From the NCBI RefSeq assembly GCF_015832195.1, contig NC_052021.1, positions 24,100,286-24,164,285 on the forward strand: a DNA stretch of 64,000 nt, given 5' to 3'. The stretch comes from Motacilla alba alba (lineage: Eukaryota; Chordata; Aves; Passeriformes; Motacillidae). The notes under the pieces are model-generated. The model had not been told where the DNA came from and made no database searches. It saw only the letters and a program-made list of their open reading frames with translations. The position numbers were made by a program, and so were the translations under genes. This document shows positions 37,301 to 49,900 of the stretch, one piece after another (the first letter of the stretch is position 1; each line of letters opens with the position of its first letter).

Positions 37301-40300
37301 CCGTGCCAAGCACAACACAACCACAGGTTTTAACTCCACGCTGGGAGGAGACTCCTTTGTCTTCTTTTCTTCCTCTCTCCCCACCTCCAAACCCCAAGAT
37401 ATCTTGCCTGCATATCTGGTTCCAAACACATGTGTATCTCGTCTTTGGAGAGATTTAGAAAGGAGTACAGACAACAAATCCCACCACCTGAGCAGGCAGA
37501 GGGAGCTGCACAGATGTAACAGATACCTTGCTGCAGCCTCCAGGGAAGTAACAAGCAGCCAGCAGGACAGGTTTCCAAGAGCTCGGAGGCAGCTGCCAGC
37601 TTTACACCCCACCCCAGCATGGGCCCTTCAGCTCAGACACTGCCCAGCCTTGGGTGCTGTGCTGGCATCTCACCAGGATGCTCATGTGGCACACAGGGAC
37701 AGCAAAGGTGGTCAGTGCATGGGAAGGGCAGATTCCAAAACCACTTGCTGTCCACATGGGCTTGCAATGCAGAGAGGAAAGGATTTACACACATTTACAA
37801 TGTGAGAACAAACCTAGGTTTGCAACAATCTGTCTTTACTGGTGCCTACTATAATGGTGGCTCAGAGATGGGTTTCTCGCTGTAGATTTATTTCTGGACA
37901 AGGGTACGAAGTTCATGGTATCAAAAATCTGTTTTAATAAGCCCTCCCATCACTAGCACAACCAACACTAACACAACACAGGCACCTGAGCTGCCCAGTC
38001 AGACTTACACCAGCTGCTTCTGATCCCTGCCCCAACATGCAGCATGGACAACTTTCTCTCTTTAAAAGCAAAAGGGGAATTTGGGTAACATCTGAGTTCA
38101 TAAAGTCCATGCCCAGAAGGAGAACCCCAGGGGACTCAGGACCAGCGCTGTCCCAAAGGACCCAACACTCTACAAAGGGAGGCTAGGACTGAAATCTTAT
38201 TTTTGTAACTACAAGTCTGCCTGAGGAGTTTCATTAATTGAATTGAGAACAAAAGCAAACCCTGGGAAAGGAGATGGGCTTGGCCAGTGGCCTTGGCTGC
38301 GTGTGCTGCTCAGAGCTGGGTGGGCACTCCAAGCGTTTACAGGGCCTCCGTGTTACACTCTGCATGCTCCAGCCCTACCCTGGGATTTCCATTCAGATAA
38401 AAATCATCCATCTCTGGACTCATTCCTTGTGGACCAGATGCTACTCTGTGTATCATACCAACTAATCACATGTAATGTTTGGCAGAGTATGAAAAGCATC
38501 GCTGGAGGTCTTTGACAATGGTAGGGGTTATTTTGGTCTTTTTTTATCTCAGTAGCTTTTAAGTGGCACAGGGCACATTGTCAAGAAATACTGTCAGGGC
38601 TGTGACTTTTCCAAACTTGCTGATGAGACAACAGCTACAAGTTGCAAGAGAGAAAAAGCACATGGAGGCAGATGCTTGCATCCAAGAGGAGAGAGACGCC
38701 TTCCAGCCTTCCAGCTCTGTCCTTCCACAGGAGGTTTCCTGCCTATATCCCTGCCTGGTGGCATTTGCAAGACCTGATGGTGAGAGCATGGTCAGCAGTA
38801 CCAGGTGCAAGAGTCACCCAGCACATTGTTACCCACCTCAGGCAGCACAGTGCTGCCTTGAAAGCCAGAGCTGTTGTGCCCATCCCTGTCAGAGCAGCAG
38901 CAGAGGGTGGCCACAGGGCCATGTGGGCTGAGCACCAGCACCCATGAGCTCACAGGCAGTTGGGTACACGTCTAGCTTGTCAGTGAGCATTTATGCCTGC
39001 TCTCCTCTGGCAGATGCTCTGCCAGTAACACGAGGAGCAGTGCAGCACCAGGAACAGTTTGTAGTAAACTAGGCATGCACTCAGTCATTAAACAAAAACA
39101 CAAGTGTTCTCCAGCCTGCCTGGCCACACATGCAAACCATGGTGGCCAGCTGAAGGGTACACAATGTGTGTGCACTGATGTGAGATGTGCTTGGGTGATG
39201 CAAGGAAAGGGTGCTGGGGGAAGCAAGCCACAGGAAATTGTAGGCACAACAACTCATCACATCCAGCAGCTCCTTCCTAAATATCCCTATGGGGAAGAAG
39301 GTGACCTACAAGCTACTTTGATGGGCGGGCTGATGACCATCCAGGACATCCAGCAGTGATGATGCAGATTTCTATGCCTTTCCACATCTTGTGACCAGCT
39401 TTAGAAGCTGGATGGGGCAGACAGGCAGGGCAAACAAGCACGACAGTCATTTGTGCCCTGCTGGGCACTGTGCAGGCATCCAGGACTATTTCTCATCCTC
39501 CCTGTGGATTTGCACTTGTCTATTCTCTCCTCCTCTCCATCACACAAAGCCACAATAAAGGAACATCAGAAAGATGTCCAGACTGTGGAAACATCCTCAA
39601 AAATGTGTTGAAAAGTCCAAGCCTGGCCAACAAGCTGCAGGTACCATACAGCTCTCTTCTGCCCTAGCCCCTGGCTCAGGTAGAAAATTAACATTTCACA
39701 GACTCCTCTTGAAATTACATTAAGACATTTTGTCACAGAAAGTATCCAGGAAGACACTAACTTGCATCAAAGAGATTCAAGCCATATCCAGGCCTGTAAT
39801 TCCCCTATGAGCAGCAGTCAAGCTGTCTGATGGCATTGCCCTATGAGACCTGGCTGCTGGTTTTGAAAGTCCACATGATCCTTGTGTCTTCCATAAGGTT
39901 ATCTATCTTTAGCACCTCAGCATTATGGCTGTAAGGAATCAGGTCTAGAGAACTGACATCTGCAGAACCCAGCACTAGAAATTCAATTAAACAAATAAAA
40001 GAAAAAGCTACCAAGAAAGAAGTGAGGAGGAGGTGGGAAGAGGAATGACACATCAACTGCTTTCTACCAGGCACAAGCAACTTCAAAAATTGAGTTCCAC
40101 ATATGCATCCTGTTGAGATTAACAAAAATATCAGAACACAGAATGGCCTATTTTCCATCAGAAAGCAAGACACCAGCTTCATCAAAGCACAGCTACTGCC
40201 AACCTCCCTTTGTCATCAAACATGGGCGGAAAAGGCCTGGGAGGGCATCAACTACACTCCCATGGCCTGCACAGAGAATGCTCTTTGCCAGCAACCCAGA

Positions 40301-40365
40301 TGCAAAGTTATCTTGCTTAATTAGGGCTTCTTTGGCTCAAGTAACTGACCAAATAAATTACACTA

Positions 40366-40388
40366 CCACACACACACATACACACAAA
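40366..40388. repeat. Short (CA)n microsatellite
   Basis: CA dinucleotides with one TA interruption, ending CACACAAATA. Simple-sequence repeat only. Confidence 0.85.
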
Positions 40389-41596
40389 TAATTATTTTGC
40401 TGAGCCAGGTGCAGACAATTTCTAGCCCTTCATCTGGGACTGGTACATGTCTCTTCATGAGGTCAGATGCCAGAGAATATTGTGCTGGCCAAGAACGAAG
40501 GAAAACCTGAGAATGGCTGAGGAACAACAGAAACAAAGCTCAGAAGACATTTTTTCCACCCTAACAGGTGCAGGGATGTGATTAAATGTGCCTCAGAACA
40601 TGGGCTTTCAACACGGCCTGAGCGTCACACTGCAGATTCAAAATGGTCAAGGAGGCTTTGAAATCCCACCCCTGCTTTGAACCCTGCAGATCAGTATCAG
40701 CCTGGAGAAGGATTTGAAGCCAGAGGAAGATGCTCATGTTTCGAAAGCAAGCGCAGCAGGGGAAAGGGGAGGCAAAGGGGCTGTTCTCCATTACAAGAGA
40801 AACTGCAAGAGCAGCCTGGGCAGGTGATCCCCTTGCCTGAATGTGGGACTGAACAGCATTAAGCACTGCAAGTACAATAGAGACTTGAAAACAAAAACAG
40901 ATTTCCCTTTCTAACCATACTGAGACATGCAACAAGGTAAACTGCCAGACAGCTTCACTTGCCTTTCTGTTAAAACTGAGCAAAGGAATAGGATTCAAAC
41001 ACCAATTCTGCTAACAGATGGGCTGACACTGTAATAGTATCTCATCTACTTAAAAGCATCTCTCAAATGTCAGAGGTAGAAAAAGAACTCCAGACTTCAT
41101 ATCCTGACTCTGAATGAGTCCCTCGAGGTATTGCTTCTATATTTGATCCATGCAGAAAGAACCTATTTCTATCATGAGACAGGAACATAGAGAAAGAAGG
41201 AATAACTGAGATGAGGAAGAGATACTGCTGGAGGATTATGGGGTTGATTCTGAGTATAATGCTGACTTGCAGGAGTCTAACAGTTCTGGGATATGTGCAG
41301 GTGCCCTGTGTGCCTACAAGCAGATTAAAAAAAATCAATATAACTACTCCAAAAAGCAAGAGAAAGAGCCAGTTTCTGCAAAATCAATGATTTCTAGGAT
41401 GCGGAGGCCACTTTTCCACGCTTCGGCACTCATGTAAAGGTGAGGTTTTTTTCATGATGCCGCTGAATTTTGAGGCACAACAGAATTCCCTTCCCAGGAA
41501 AACCTCTCTTACACCTGCCTCCCCAACTGGGAGGTTCCCTACTGATAGCAGTAAGCATACAATGATTATGATTATGTAGGAGTACCTACAAACTGG

Positions 41597-41791
41597 CTTA
41601 TTCTTTACTGAGAGGGTGGCCAAACACTGCAACTGGCTACCCAGAGGAGTGGTCAATGCCCTAAGCCTACCAGGAGTTAAGAGGCATTTAGACAATGCCC
41701 TTAACTTGCTTTAATTTTTGGTCAGCCCAGAAGGGCCCAAGCAGCTACATGGTAATTTTATGTCCCTTTCAACTGGAATATTCTCTTCTAA
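41597..41791 (+). mobile_element. CR1 LINE 3'-end fragment, avian type
   Basis: The sequence TTCTTTACTGAGAGGGTGGCCAAACACTG, then CAACTGGCTACCCAGAGGAGTGGTCAATGCCC, then AAGAGGCATTTAGACAATGCCCTTAAC, TTTTGGTCAGCCC and TGTCCCTTTCAACTGGAATATTCTCTTCTA follows the 3' end of bird CR1 elements. It includes the last codons of ORF2 (FTERVAKHCNWLPRGVVNAL) and a degenerate ATTCT repeat tail at about 41778-41790. It is severely 5'-truncated, as most CR1 copies are, and no promoter or complete ORF is present. It is better preserved than the other copies in this window, and its ATTCT-type tail supports an avian source. The left edge is approximate. Confidence 0.88.
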
Positions 41792-42589
41792 TAATGAAGG
41801 CCATAGCATGGACATAGAGCAAGAGTTTCTCTATTTCAAGATTATCACAATCTCTGAAGATGAGAATTTTCTGTGAACTTTTACTGTCCTTGGAGCAGAA
41901 CCCAATACCCAGGACTGAATTTAAAACTCCACATGAGAACAAAATTATCAGAGTTCTCGACGTGACCACAGACACCGTTGTATCTGGATACCTGACAGCC
42001 ACATGTTAACTTACCCTCTCAAATCCATGGGAGATGTCTGCCTTCCCAGTTGTCCCCATCTCCCTTCCTTACATTGGTAAAATACTGCTGGCAACGTAAC
42101 ACCAATTTCAACAGAGAGCCCCCAAACTCAACTAATCACAGTGAACAAAGGCGTTATATCTTTCAACTTATCTTGCAGCTTCTCGTGCCTTTTCTAGCCC
42201 CTAACACCAGACAGATGTAGCTCTGCTCAGAGGTGGTATGCGCTACTGAAATACAAATAAATGAGCAGGCCACTATGAGAGAAGGAAAGAGTCAGTTTTC
42301 CATTCTGAATATTGACTTATCTGAGAGCCTGATGTATTTGAAATCAATTTTTTGAAATATATTTAAAGGGCTCTCTTTTATAGAGGGACTTTGTAATGAC
42401 ATGGAAAATTCACAGCTCCCAACATCAAGCCATGGGTGGAGGGAGTCTGGAGTATGAATTAAAAATAATGTGGTTGTTTGCAGAAATTAGCAGCACCGAT
42501 TTAAATCCACACTCCCCTCCCTCCTCAAATAATCACCCTGTGAACAGAGGTGGTTTATGGAGCCCTCTGGAAAATGTTCCTCATGGCCT

Positions 42590-43115
42590 CCATTCCGGAC
42601 CCAAAATAAAATACATTACATCGCAGCAAATACTTCACCAGGGTGCTGCTCTCTCTTCCCCCAGCCCACGCTTCCCATTTGTTGCTAATTAAATGAAACA
42701 GCAGGTGCTTAGACCACAAGTGCAGCAGGGCTGGAGCGAGTGCAGTGATTAAACCCCCCTGGAATGTCTTCTTGGAGAGCTACATCTTTCCAGGGACCGG
42801 ACTCTTGGAGGAAAGATGAGATTAGAGGCGAGGGCTGGGTCAGTCTTTGGCTGTGAGCTCCACAATCAGAGGGTGCTTTCGAAGGACGATGGATCTCTAG
42901 AAACATCAGGGCTCTGAGCGAGGTGCTGGCGCCTCTGTTTTGCCAAGCCACCTTCCGAGCATCCCTGCTAGCACACAACAGAGCGTGCTCTGCCTCTGGG
43001 CTAGAGACATCTCATCTCCTTTCTCATCCAGCTGAGAACCATCATAACCACGCAGAGCAGCCTCCCCCATACCAAGGCATGTCTGGGCACCTCAAATCTT
43101 CAAGCAAAGATTAGC
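42590..43115. promoter_or_regulatory. CpG-enriched intronic patch with AT-rich left flank
   Basis: About a dozen CpGs occur in 500 bp (for example TTCCGGACC, ATCGCAGC, TTCGAAGGACGATGG, GAGCGAGG, TGGCGCC, TTCCGAGC), against a CpG-poor surround. The left flank (42340-42690) has AT-rich homeobox-like words, including GCTAATTAAATG. This could be a conserved enhancer, but no alignment was possible. Confidence 0.25.
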
Positions 43116-44109
43116 AACGCAGTCCCTGAGGCAGGAAGCCAGCCTAGCCCTGGGTGAGGCTAGGGAATGGATGCATCACAAGCCAGAGTGTCAGAGCTGG
43201 CCAGGAGAGCTATGAGTTGTGTCTGAACACGACACACCAGGTCATGCTAATGAGATGTTCATAGTTGCCACACAGAGCAAACGCCTGCAAGTCCAGAGAA
43301 CAATTTTGTAAGAGTAACTCACTCTTTGGGATGTGTTCTTACCCCATGACTCCTGGCACATACCTGCTGCCTCTGTGCTGCAATCTCATCCACAAGGTAT
43401 TCTGGGGACACAGCATAGACTGAATCCCCCCAGTTCCTTCACATGAAGAAGAAAGACCCTTGCTGCCACCAATGCCATCGCCAAGTTTCACCTCCTGAGA
43501 CCAGAAATCAAGTAAAACAAAAGGCAAATGCTATTCTGTTATTGACAGAGCAAACACAGTGCTGTTAAGAAATGGATAGGCATGGAGCAAGGGGCATTTA
43601 GGGGCAGCCAGAGCTGAGCAACCCATCAAACCAGCTCTTCCTGCATCCTGCTCTGGGGCCTCCTTGTTTTGCCCTGCTCACCATGCACTCCATCAACAGC
43701 CACATCTCCCTCCCATCCCAGCATGCCAGTCTCACCCAGGTGACTTCCCATGGAGACAGGACAGGATAACTGCAATCACCCAAATGCCACCAGTACATCC
43801 TAACTCAGAAGGACCCTAAACCAGTTACCAACTGGATAACATGGTACAAGCTTAGAAATAAATTCCTCATCCCTTCTATAAATTCAATTTCCAACCACAA
43901 GACTCCATAGATCCAGGACATAATCCCAAGAATGAAAAGCACTACTTATATTTCTGCTGAGCACTTAACTTCTGTTTGGTCACTCTGCTGATGTTTCACT
44001 TCTTCACCAAACCCTGTCAGAAATGGCTGGGGGCTCAAGGGGAGGAGAGGGAATGTGGTCATTACGGTCTGGCTTAGCTACTGTAATACAGCCAACATTT
44101 GGCTCTGTT

Positions 44110-44220
44110 AAAAACACTCCAAACCATAGACTGCAAAGCATTTCACAAATATTAATGAATAAACTTTCTCCAGGAGGGCTGATTATAGCCCCCATTTTAT
44201 GGGTGGGTATTTCCAGATAA
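44110..44220 (-). mobile_element. MIR-like SINE relic, antisense
   Basis: The plus strand reads CTGCAAAGCATTTCACAAATATTAATGAAT, then TGATTATAGCCCCCATTTTATGGGTGGG. This follows the reverse complement of the 3' half of MIR (AAGCGCTTTACA...ATTAA...ATTATYCCCATTTTACAGATGGGG). It is old and partial, with no tRNA-like head visible. Confidence 0.6.
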
Positions 44221-46499
44221 CCTTCCTGCCACACCAGAAGTTCCCCCCTCCTTCTTTCATACCACAGACTCCAAGCTCCTAATTACACAAAAAACATTTC
44301 CACATTAAGGCAATGAAATATATTTTGACCTAAGAGTGGAACAGGATTCAGCATGAGGTCTCCTAACAACAGCAGGCAGGAACTGACAGCCCTAGTGCTC
44401 CTGCAGCTCACAGCACACCCCTGCTCAGCTGGAAAATACAGGGCTCTCCCACACCCAGAACCAACCTGAAACTTCGTAAGACTCCTGTCTACCTTGGAAG
44501 CACCTTCTGCAAACCTTTCCCTTTACATAAGGATAGCCAGGGACCACCTTCATGAAGCACATCACTTGTTCCATCTACCTTATTCCCAGAATCCAATGGC
44601 AAAGTAATCTCTACCACCTCCTGAAGCACCAAATGCTTAATCCTACCCTTACGTGCAAGCAACCAGCACCCTCTAACCCTCAGCACAATAACACAATGAG
44701 TGCTGCGTAAGGCAACAGAGGTTTTTGCAAAGCTGCACCAACAGTAACCAACACCACAGAAAACTACCAGACAACCTGGACTTGTTAAAAGGACACAGGT
44801 GTTCAGCATGTGCCATCCCACAATATACTTTCTTCACCAGGAAGACACGTGCCAGTTTTGTTCAAGCAGTAGCACATCGCTGTAGTGACCAGGAAAAGCC
44901 TGGACTTGGATGTCTGACATTCACAGATGACAGAGAGGCCACAACATTCCCACTCACCAGGCTGTCAAAATGCAGAGTTTAGCCAGATAAAAGGAAAAGT
45001 CTGTGAAATATTTTTTTTGGCCAGGTGGATAAGCTGTATTCCTTTCTAAGATAAAACTTTGATCATTAAACTCAACCTAGCCCTTTGAAATAATTTTTTT
45101 CCTATTATCATTTTACTTAGTCCTTTCCTGGTTTGCTTTTTAATTTCTTCCCATTTGGCATTTTCCCCTCTCTTTCACAGTGTTTTTGTGGTTTGTCCTT
45201 CACCTCTCTCAAAACACCTGGCTGAAGGGAGCAGCTCAGCAAGTCTCACTGGTTTTCTTAACACACCCTTTAAAAAACAAATGCATCAAGACCCAGACAC
45301 ATGGCTCTGATGTTACCTCTGTTTGCAAAAGCACCACTAAATTGATTAGGATCTGCCTTTGACTGACCTGGTGAATCAGAGGCACCCTTACATTGACACT
45401 GATGCCTCAAGAACGGCTTTAATAGAGACCTCTGCTTGCACTACAGAATTACAGAAATGATCTTAAACACACTGTGGTGCTTTTCTGAGTCTCTGCTTAG
45501 TCCTTTGTGAGCTCATTCACAGCTCCTGCCATCAAGAACTTTTCAGCAACCTGTCAAAGTGCAAACCTCCTCACTGGACTGCAACACCTTGCTCTGCTGT
45601 CTTTGTACCCTCAGAGGGTCCCAGATGGGATAGCTTAAAAAAACTTGAGTTATGGCCACTTGGGTCAATGCTCAATGGCAGGTGTGGACTCAGCAGGCTG
45701 CCAGCCAGGTCAGCGCCAAAGGATGTGATGTGCTGTGAGAATTCAAGTCCTTCCTTTTCTGAACAGATCTGACAGACCAGAACTCCCTTTTTAAATGAAA
45801 AAGCAAAAGGTGGACAGAAAAGCCCTCAGCTTGGCTGAATGCTGTTCAAACAGGGCACCCGGGAAGGAGTGTGCACAAGGCTGTGCTTCCCCAGAGCATC
45901 ACTAGTCCTGCTTTTTGCGTGACTTCACCATGTGTGTTCTCAGTACTGGGGGTTTTACTGCCCTGACCGCTCCACTTCAATGCTTCCCCTGAAGGGAGGG
46001 AAGTGGAAATTGCAAAAGGCAGTTCTGCAGTGGGAATACTTGCATTTGCACGAGACATGAAACTGCTCTGGTTGCAGAAAAGGAGAACCATGCTGTGATT
46101 CAAGGCAAGCAGGAAGGGAATAGGGGGTAAACAAACTCCCAACTTCATGCTCCATACACTGACGGTGAAAAGATCAGTCATTCAGGTGCTATGGGGAAGA
46201 AGCAAATAGCACCCAGTGTTCATAAATTAGGCTGGAGTGAGCCTGATCAGGAGCCTTCCCTATGGCAGGCAGGACTGTACACAGCCCACAATCAAAGCCA
46301 GCTGATGCTTTTCTCTGTCCTGTAAGCAAAGCATGGTGTGACAGGACCAAGAGCTACTGCTCCTTCCAGACAGGGCCTTCCCACATCTGAGCCTGTCAGA
46401 GCAGAAAGCCGGGAGGGGTGAGGTGACATGGAAAAGAGCTCTGACAGAGCCCTGCATAAACTTTCCATTATGGCTGGGCAATTTTCTATTTGCACTTAA

Positions 46500-46765
46500 A
46501 TGCAATAATGTAAATAAACTCCCCGTAACCCTTCCAGGGCTATTTAGGACGTTTGCGAAAACAACCAGCTCCTCTCATCGCGAGCCAAGGGATGCGAACA
46601 CAACAGGCACTTCTCATCTTGGTCTCCACACACTTAATGAAAGTGAAGGATTGTATTCCCTGCACAAAAGCAGAATTGTGTTTCAGGGTTGGGGGTGTGA
46701 ACTCCATGCAATTTTCCGGCAGTATAAATAATTGAAAGCTGAGTCCGATTAGGGGAGAGCGACAA
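46500..46765. promoter_or_regulatory. CpG-enriched patch, candidate conserved noncoding element
   Basis: Between 46500 and 46765 there are about ten CpGs in otherwise CpG-poor intron (CCCCGTAACC, GGACGTTTGCGAAAAC, CATCGCGAGCC, GATGCGAAC, TTTTCCGGC, GTCCGATT, GAGCGAC). Words such as CAGTATAAATAATTG are interspersed. Short ORFs cross it on both strands without domain similarity. Regulatory function is only inferred. Confidence 0.25.
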
Positions 46766-46881
46766 CATAGTGCAGGGGGTGGAACTGTCATGCCCGAGCT
46801 TTCAGGGCTTGGGTGCTTCAGGGAAAAAAGGCCATGGAAAAATCCCACTGAGGAATTTAATTTTCACACAGATGTTCCAGG

Positions 46882-46907
46882 AAAAAAAAAAAAAAAAAAA
46901 AAAAAAA
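46882..46907. repeat. A26 homopolymer
   Basis: Twenty-six uninterrupted A residues, the longest homopolymer in the window. The length in this assembly should be treated as uncertain. No L1, processed pseudogene or SINE body is visible upstream. Confidence 0.92.
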
Positions 46908-49900
46908 GTTGATCTTGAGCTCTGGTAAGAGGAAATATGCTAATAAAGTGGCACTTGGAGAATTTGCTGCCTGTGTGAGGCCAGCAGCCCCAGAGCTGTA
47001 GTTTGGGCTGGGGCTGGTCCCACAGCCAAAACACTCTCCTGTGTTTTATTGTTCCAGCAAACAAAACCTGGAACAAGGGTAACAAACAAGAGGGCTGCTC
47101 CCAAGGCTGAGCTTTAAGTCCTGCTGTGGAGATCTATGAGGAGAGCTTCCAGCAGCAAAATAATGGAGATGGAGAAGGGATAACACAGGAGGTATACACT
47201 GAGCCTTTATGCACTCTGATGAAGAAAGGCTTTCAGCCCAGTTTTTATCATGATTTTGCATAATCCCTTGTATGAGATACTGTCCAGACACATAACCAAG
47301 CACGTCTGGGCTCCATACCAAAGCCTTCCACCATGCTTCAGAATTTTTGGCAATTTCAGGCATGTTTTTAGGTTTCCATTAGTTCCCCAGCCTTGCAGGG
47401 ACTCATACTCCCGATACATTGAATTTTTAACATGTAAAGCAACCAACAGTTGTGAAAATAAGTCTGAGTCCTCCACAGCTGATATAAGTCAATTCAGTTC
47501 ATTAGGAAGAACTTGTTGCTTTTCCTCTCTGTCGCTGTATCCAGGAGAGCCCACAGCACAGCACAGGTCCTCCAACATCCTTACTGTCTTCAAGCCAGCA
47601 ATAAATGGGAGATGGTAAGAATAAAATTCTAGAAAGCAAGGGAATAATTCCAGAAGATAACACTTTTGACCAATTTCACTGTTTTCAGTACCTGCTAGAG
47701 GCAGATCACTTACAGTTAAATGACACAGCTAAGAACTCAACAAACTCTTTGTGATGCTCCCAGTAGTTCCTAAAAAAACCCAACCAAACAAAACTCATTT
47801 GCTTAACTACATATAGAGCCCAGACCACTGAGACAGGGTGGGATGGGTATCACCTCTGTTCTTGCCTTGCTGCTGTCATACCCTGAGGAGTCGGCTAAGC
47901 CACCACCTCACTTTCTAAGGTCACCCATGTCCTGGCCAGAGAGGTGGATTGGTGCTGAGCAGCAAATATTTCCCTGTAGCCGCCCTGCAGGAGATTCCCA
48001 TGCTGCAGATTAGGGACAATGTTCAAGTGTCAGCTTTATGCTCCAACAGAACCCAAGTGAACAAGTACAAAAGGGAGGGTTCCCATAGGCTGGGTCACCT
48101 TCTCAGCTGCAGGTTCTTTGCCATGGTCATTCAATGCACCTCTACTGTAGGTTGGCAGGCAGTTTGCCATTTCCTCATCATGGCCCTCATCTTCGTCTGA
48201 CGTGTAAAGTCTCTTAAAAACAAATACTGGAAGCTGAACAGATTGTTTTGCCAAGCAAGCATTTAAATAATGATGGAAATTAGAATTATAAACAATTCTA
48301 TTTATTCATTGAACACAAAGATACTGCCCCAAGCTAGTTGGTATCCTAAAGGATTGAGGGTTAGAAGGACAAGTGGTATTTAGATAGCTTTTAAATCAGT
48401 GGAGACAACCATTCTCAGCTCAATAACCATGTCAGCTATTATTTTTTTCCCAGGGGCATCTCAGCTCCCCTGGGAAGGCCTGTTACAAGCTTGCTGTCAG
48501 GCTATTTTTCTCAGAGCAGACATTGAGGGGTCTCTCCTACCGAAGCCAAGTCTTGCAAGCGTGGCTGCACCAGGAGCTCCAGCACAGCTGCCAAACACAG
48601 AAGGCACAGTCAGCCCTCACAGATGGGGCAGGGCTCCTCCTGGAAATCTGGTTTTCTGCATCCCTTGCAAACCTTGCACTGCAAGTTTCTCCATGCACTG
48701 TCTGGGATAACAGCAGCAAACAACTGGCCTGTGTTTAATCAGAAGAAAGGATGTGCCATTTCTCCCCAGGGAGCCAGCACTGACCTTTGGGAACAGATGT
48801 GTTGACAGACCCATGTTCAGATTTCCTCTGAATTTTCCCAGTCTTGTTTCAGTTTCAATAATGCTCTTAAGGAAGCTGTTTATAAATGAAACCCTACAGC
48901 TGTTGCAGTAACTCCATCCCCACATTTCCAAGATTATCGAGGATGTCCCTGAAGCCAAGCAATGGGTCTGAACCTGATGGGTCAGATATGGAGCCAGGCC
49001 CCTGGTCTGGAGAAGATTTCACAGCAGCTCTCAACATCTACAGCAGGGTCAGGATGCTGAACACCAAGGGAATGGGAACAGGGGAAATGTGATCCTTGCA
49101 ACCCAGACCACACTGGCCAAGGCCAGCACAGCCCAGAGCAGAGGGAGGCACATGCAGAGCCCAGCAGGACAAACACCAATTTCACTGTGTACTCGTACCA
49201 CAGCCTGATGCAGCAATGTCTGCCACGCTGTTCCACCCCTGGCCCATTCAACCCCACCTTCTCCCCCAGCTTTCCTGCCTGTTTCCTTGGGCACCCTGAG
49301 ATGCACAGACACAGCCCAACAGAAACACTCCCTGAGCTTGTCAGAGGCTGGGAATCCTTTCAGCACAACCCTCCCACGCTGTCAGAGGGGCAAGCTGCGT
49401 CTCGCATGGAGCCACAGCAGCAGCTCTCCTTCCCTGCCCTGCCCTTCCCACAGCGCCAGCCAGGAGCTCTGCACAGGGTGGCACCTAGAAAAGAGAGGGT
49501 CACCCATTGCAGAGTGACCCTGCTGCTCTGGATGGGTGGGAAGACCAGTGGGAGACTGCTCACCCTGCTGAAGAGGCCTGATGGGTTGAGGGTTAGGAGT
49601 CAGCATTTGCAAACACAGGGGAACACTTGCCCCATTGCATCCTTACCTACACTCTTCACCACTGCTAAACTTAGTGCATGCTTGAACTTGTCCATTTACC
49701 GCTCCTGCAGAGCTAAAAGCACGAACAACATGAAATATCAGAGGCCCTACAAAAACAATCATTACTGAGTTAGACCGCACTGGACCACCAGAATTAGGAC
49801 TGTAGGCCTCCACATGGGCAATTAACCCAGACTAACTACTGGAGTGAATATACACAATTCCATCAGAATCACAGAATTCCCTCTTTGCTCTGCCCCAGAA

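Noticed and set aside
46882..46907. A26 as the tail of a processed pseudogene or LINE
   Set aside because: No gene-like or LINE sequence precedes it and no flanking target-site duplication was seen, so it is treated as a simple repeat.
49187..49768. 193-codon open frame on the plus strand, the longest in the window
   Set aside because: The translation has no recognisable domain and is rich in P, S, H, Q and L as expected from GC-leaning random sequence. Other long frames overlap it on both strands, and it lies deep in an intron.
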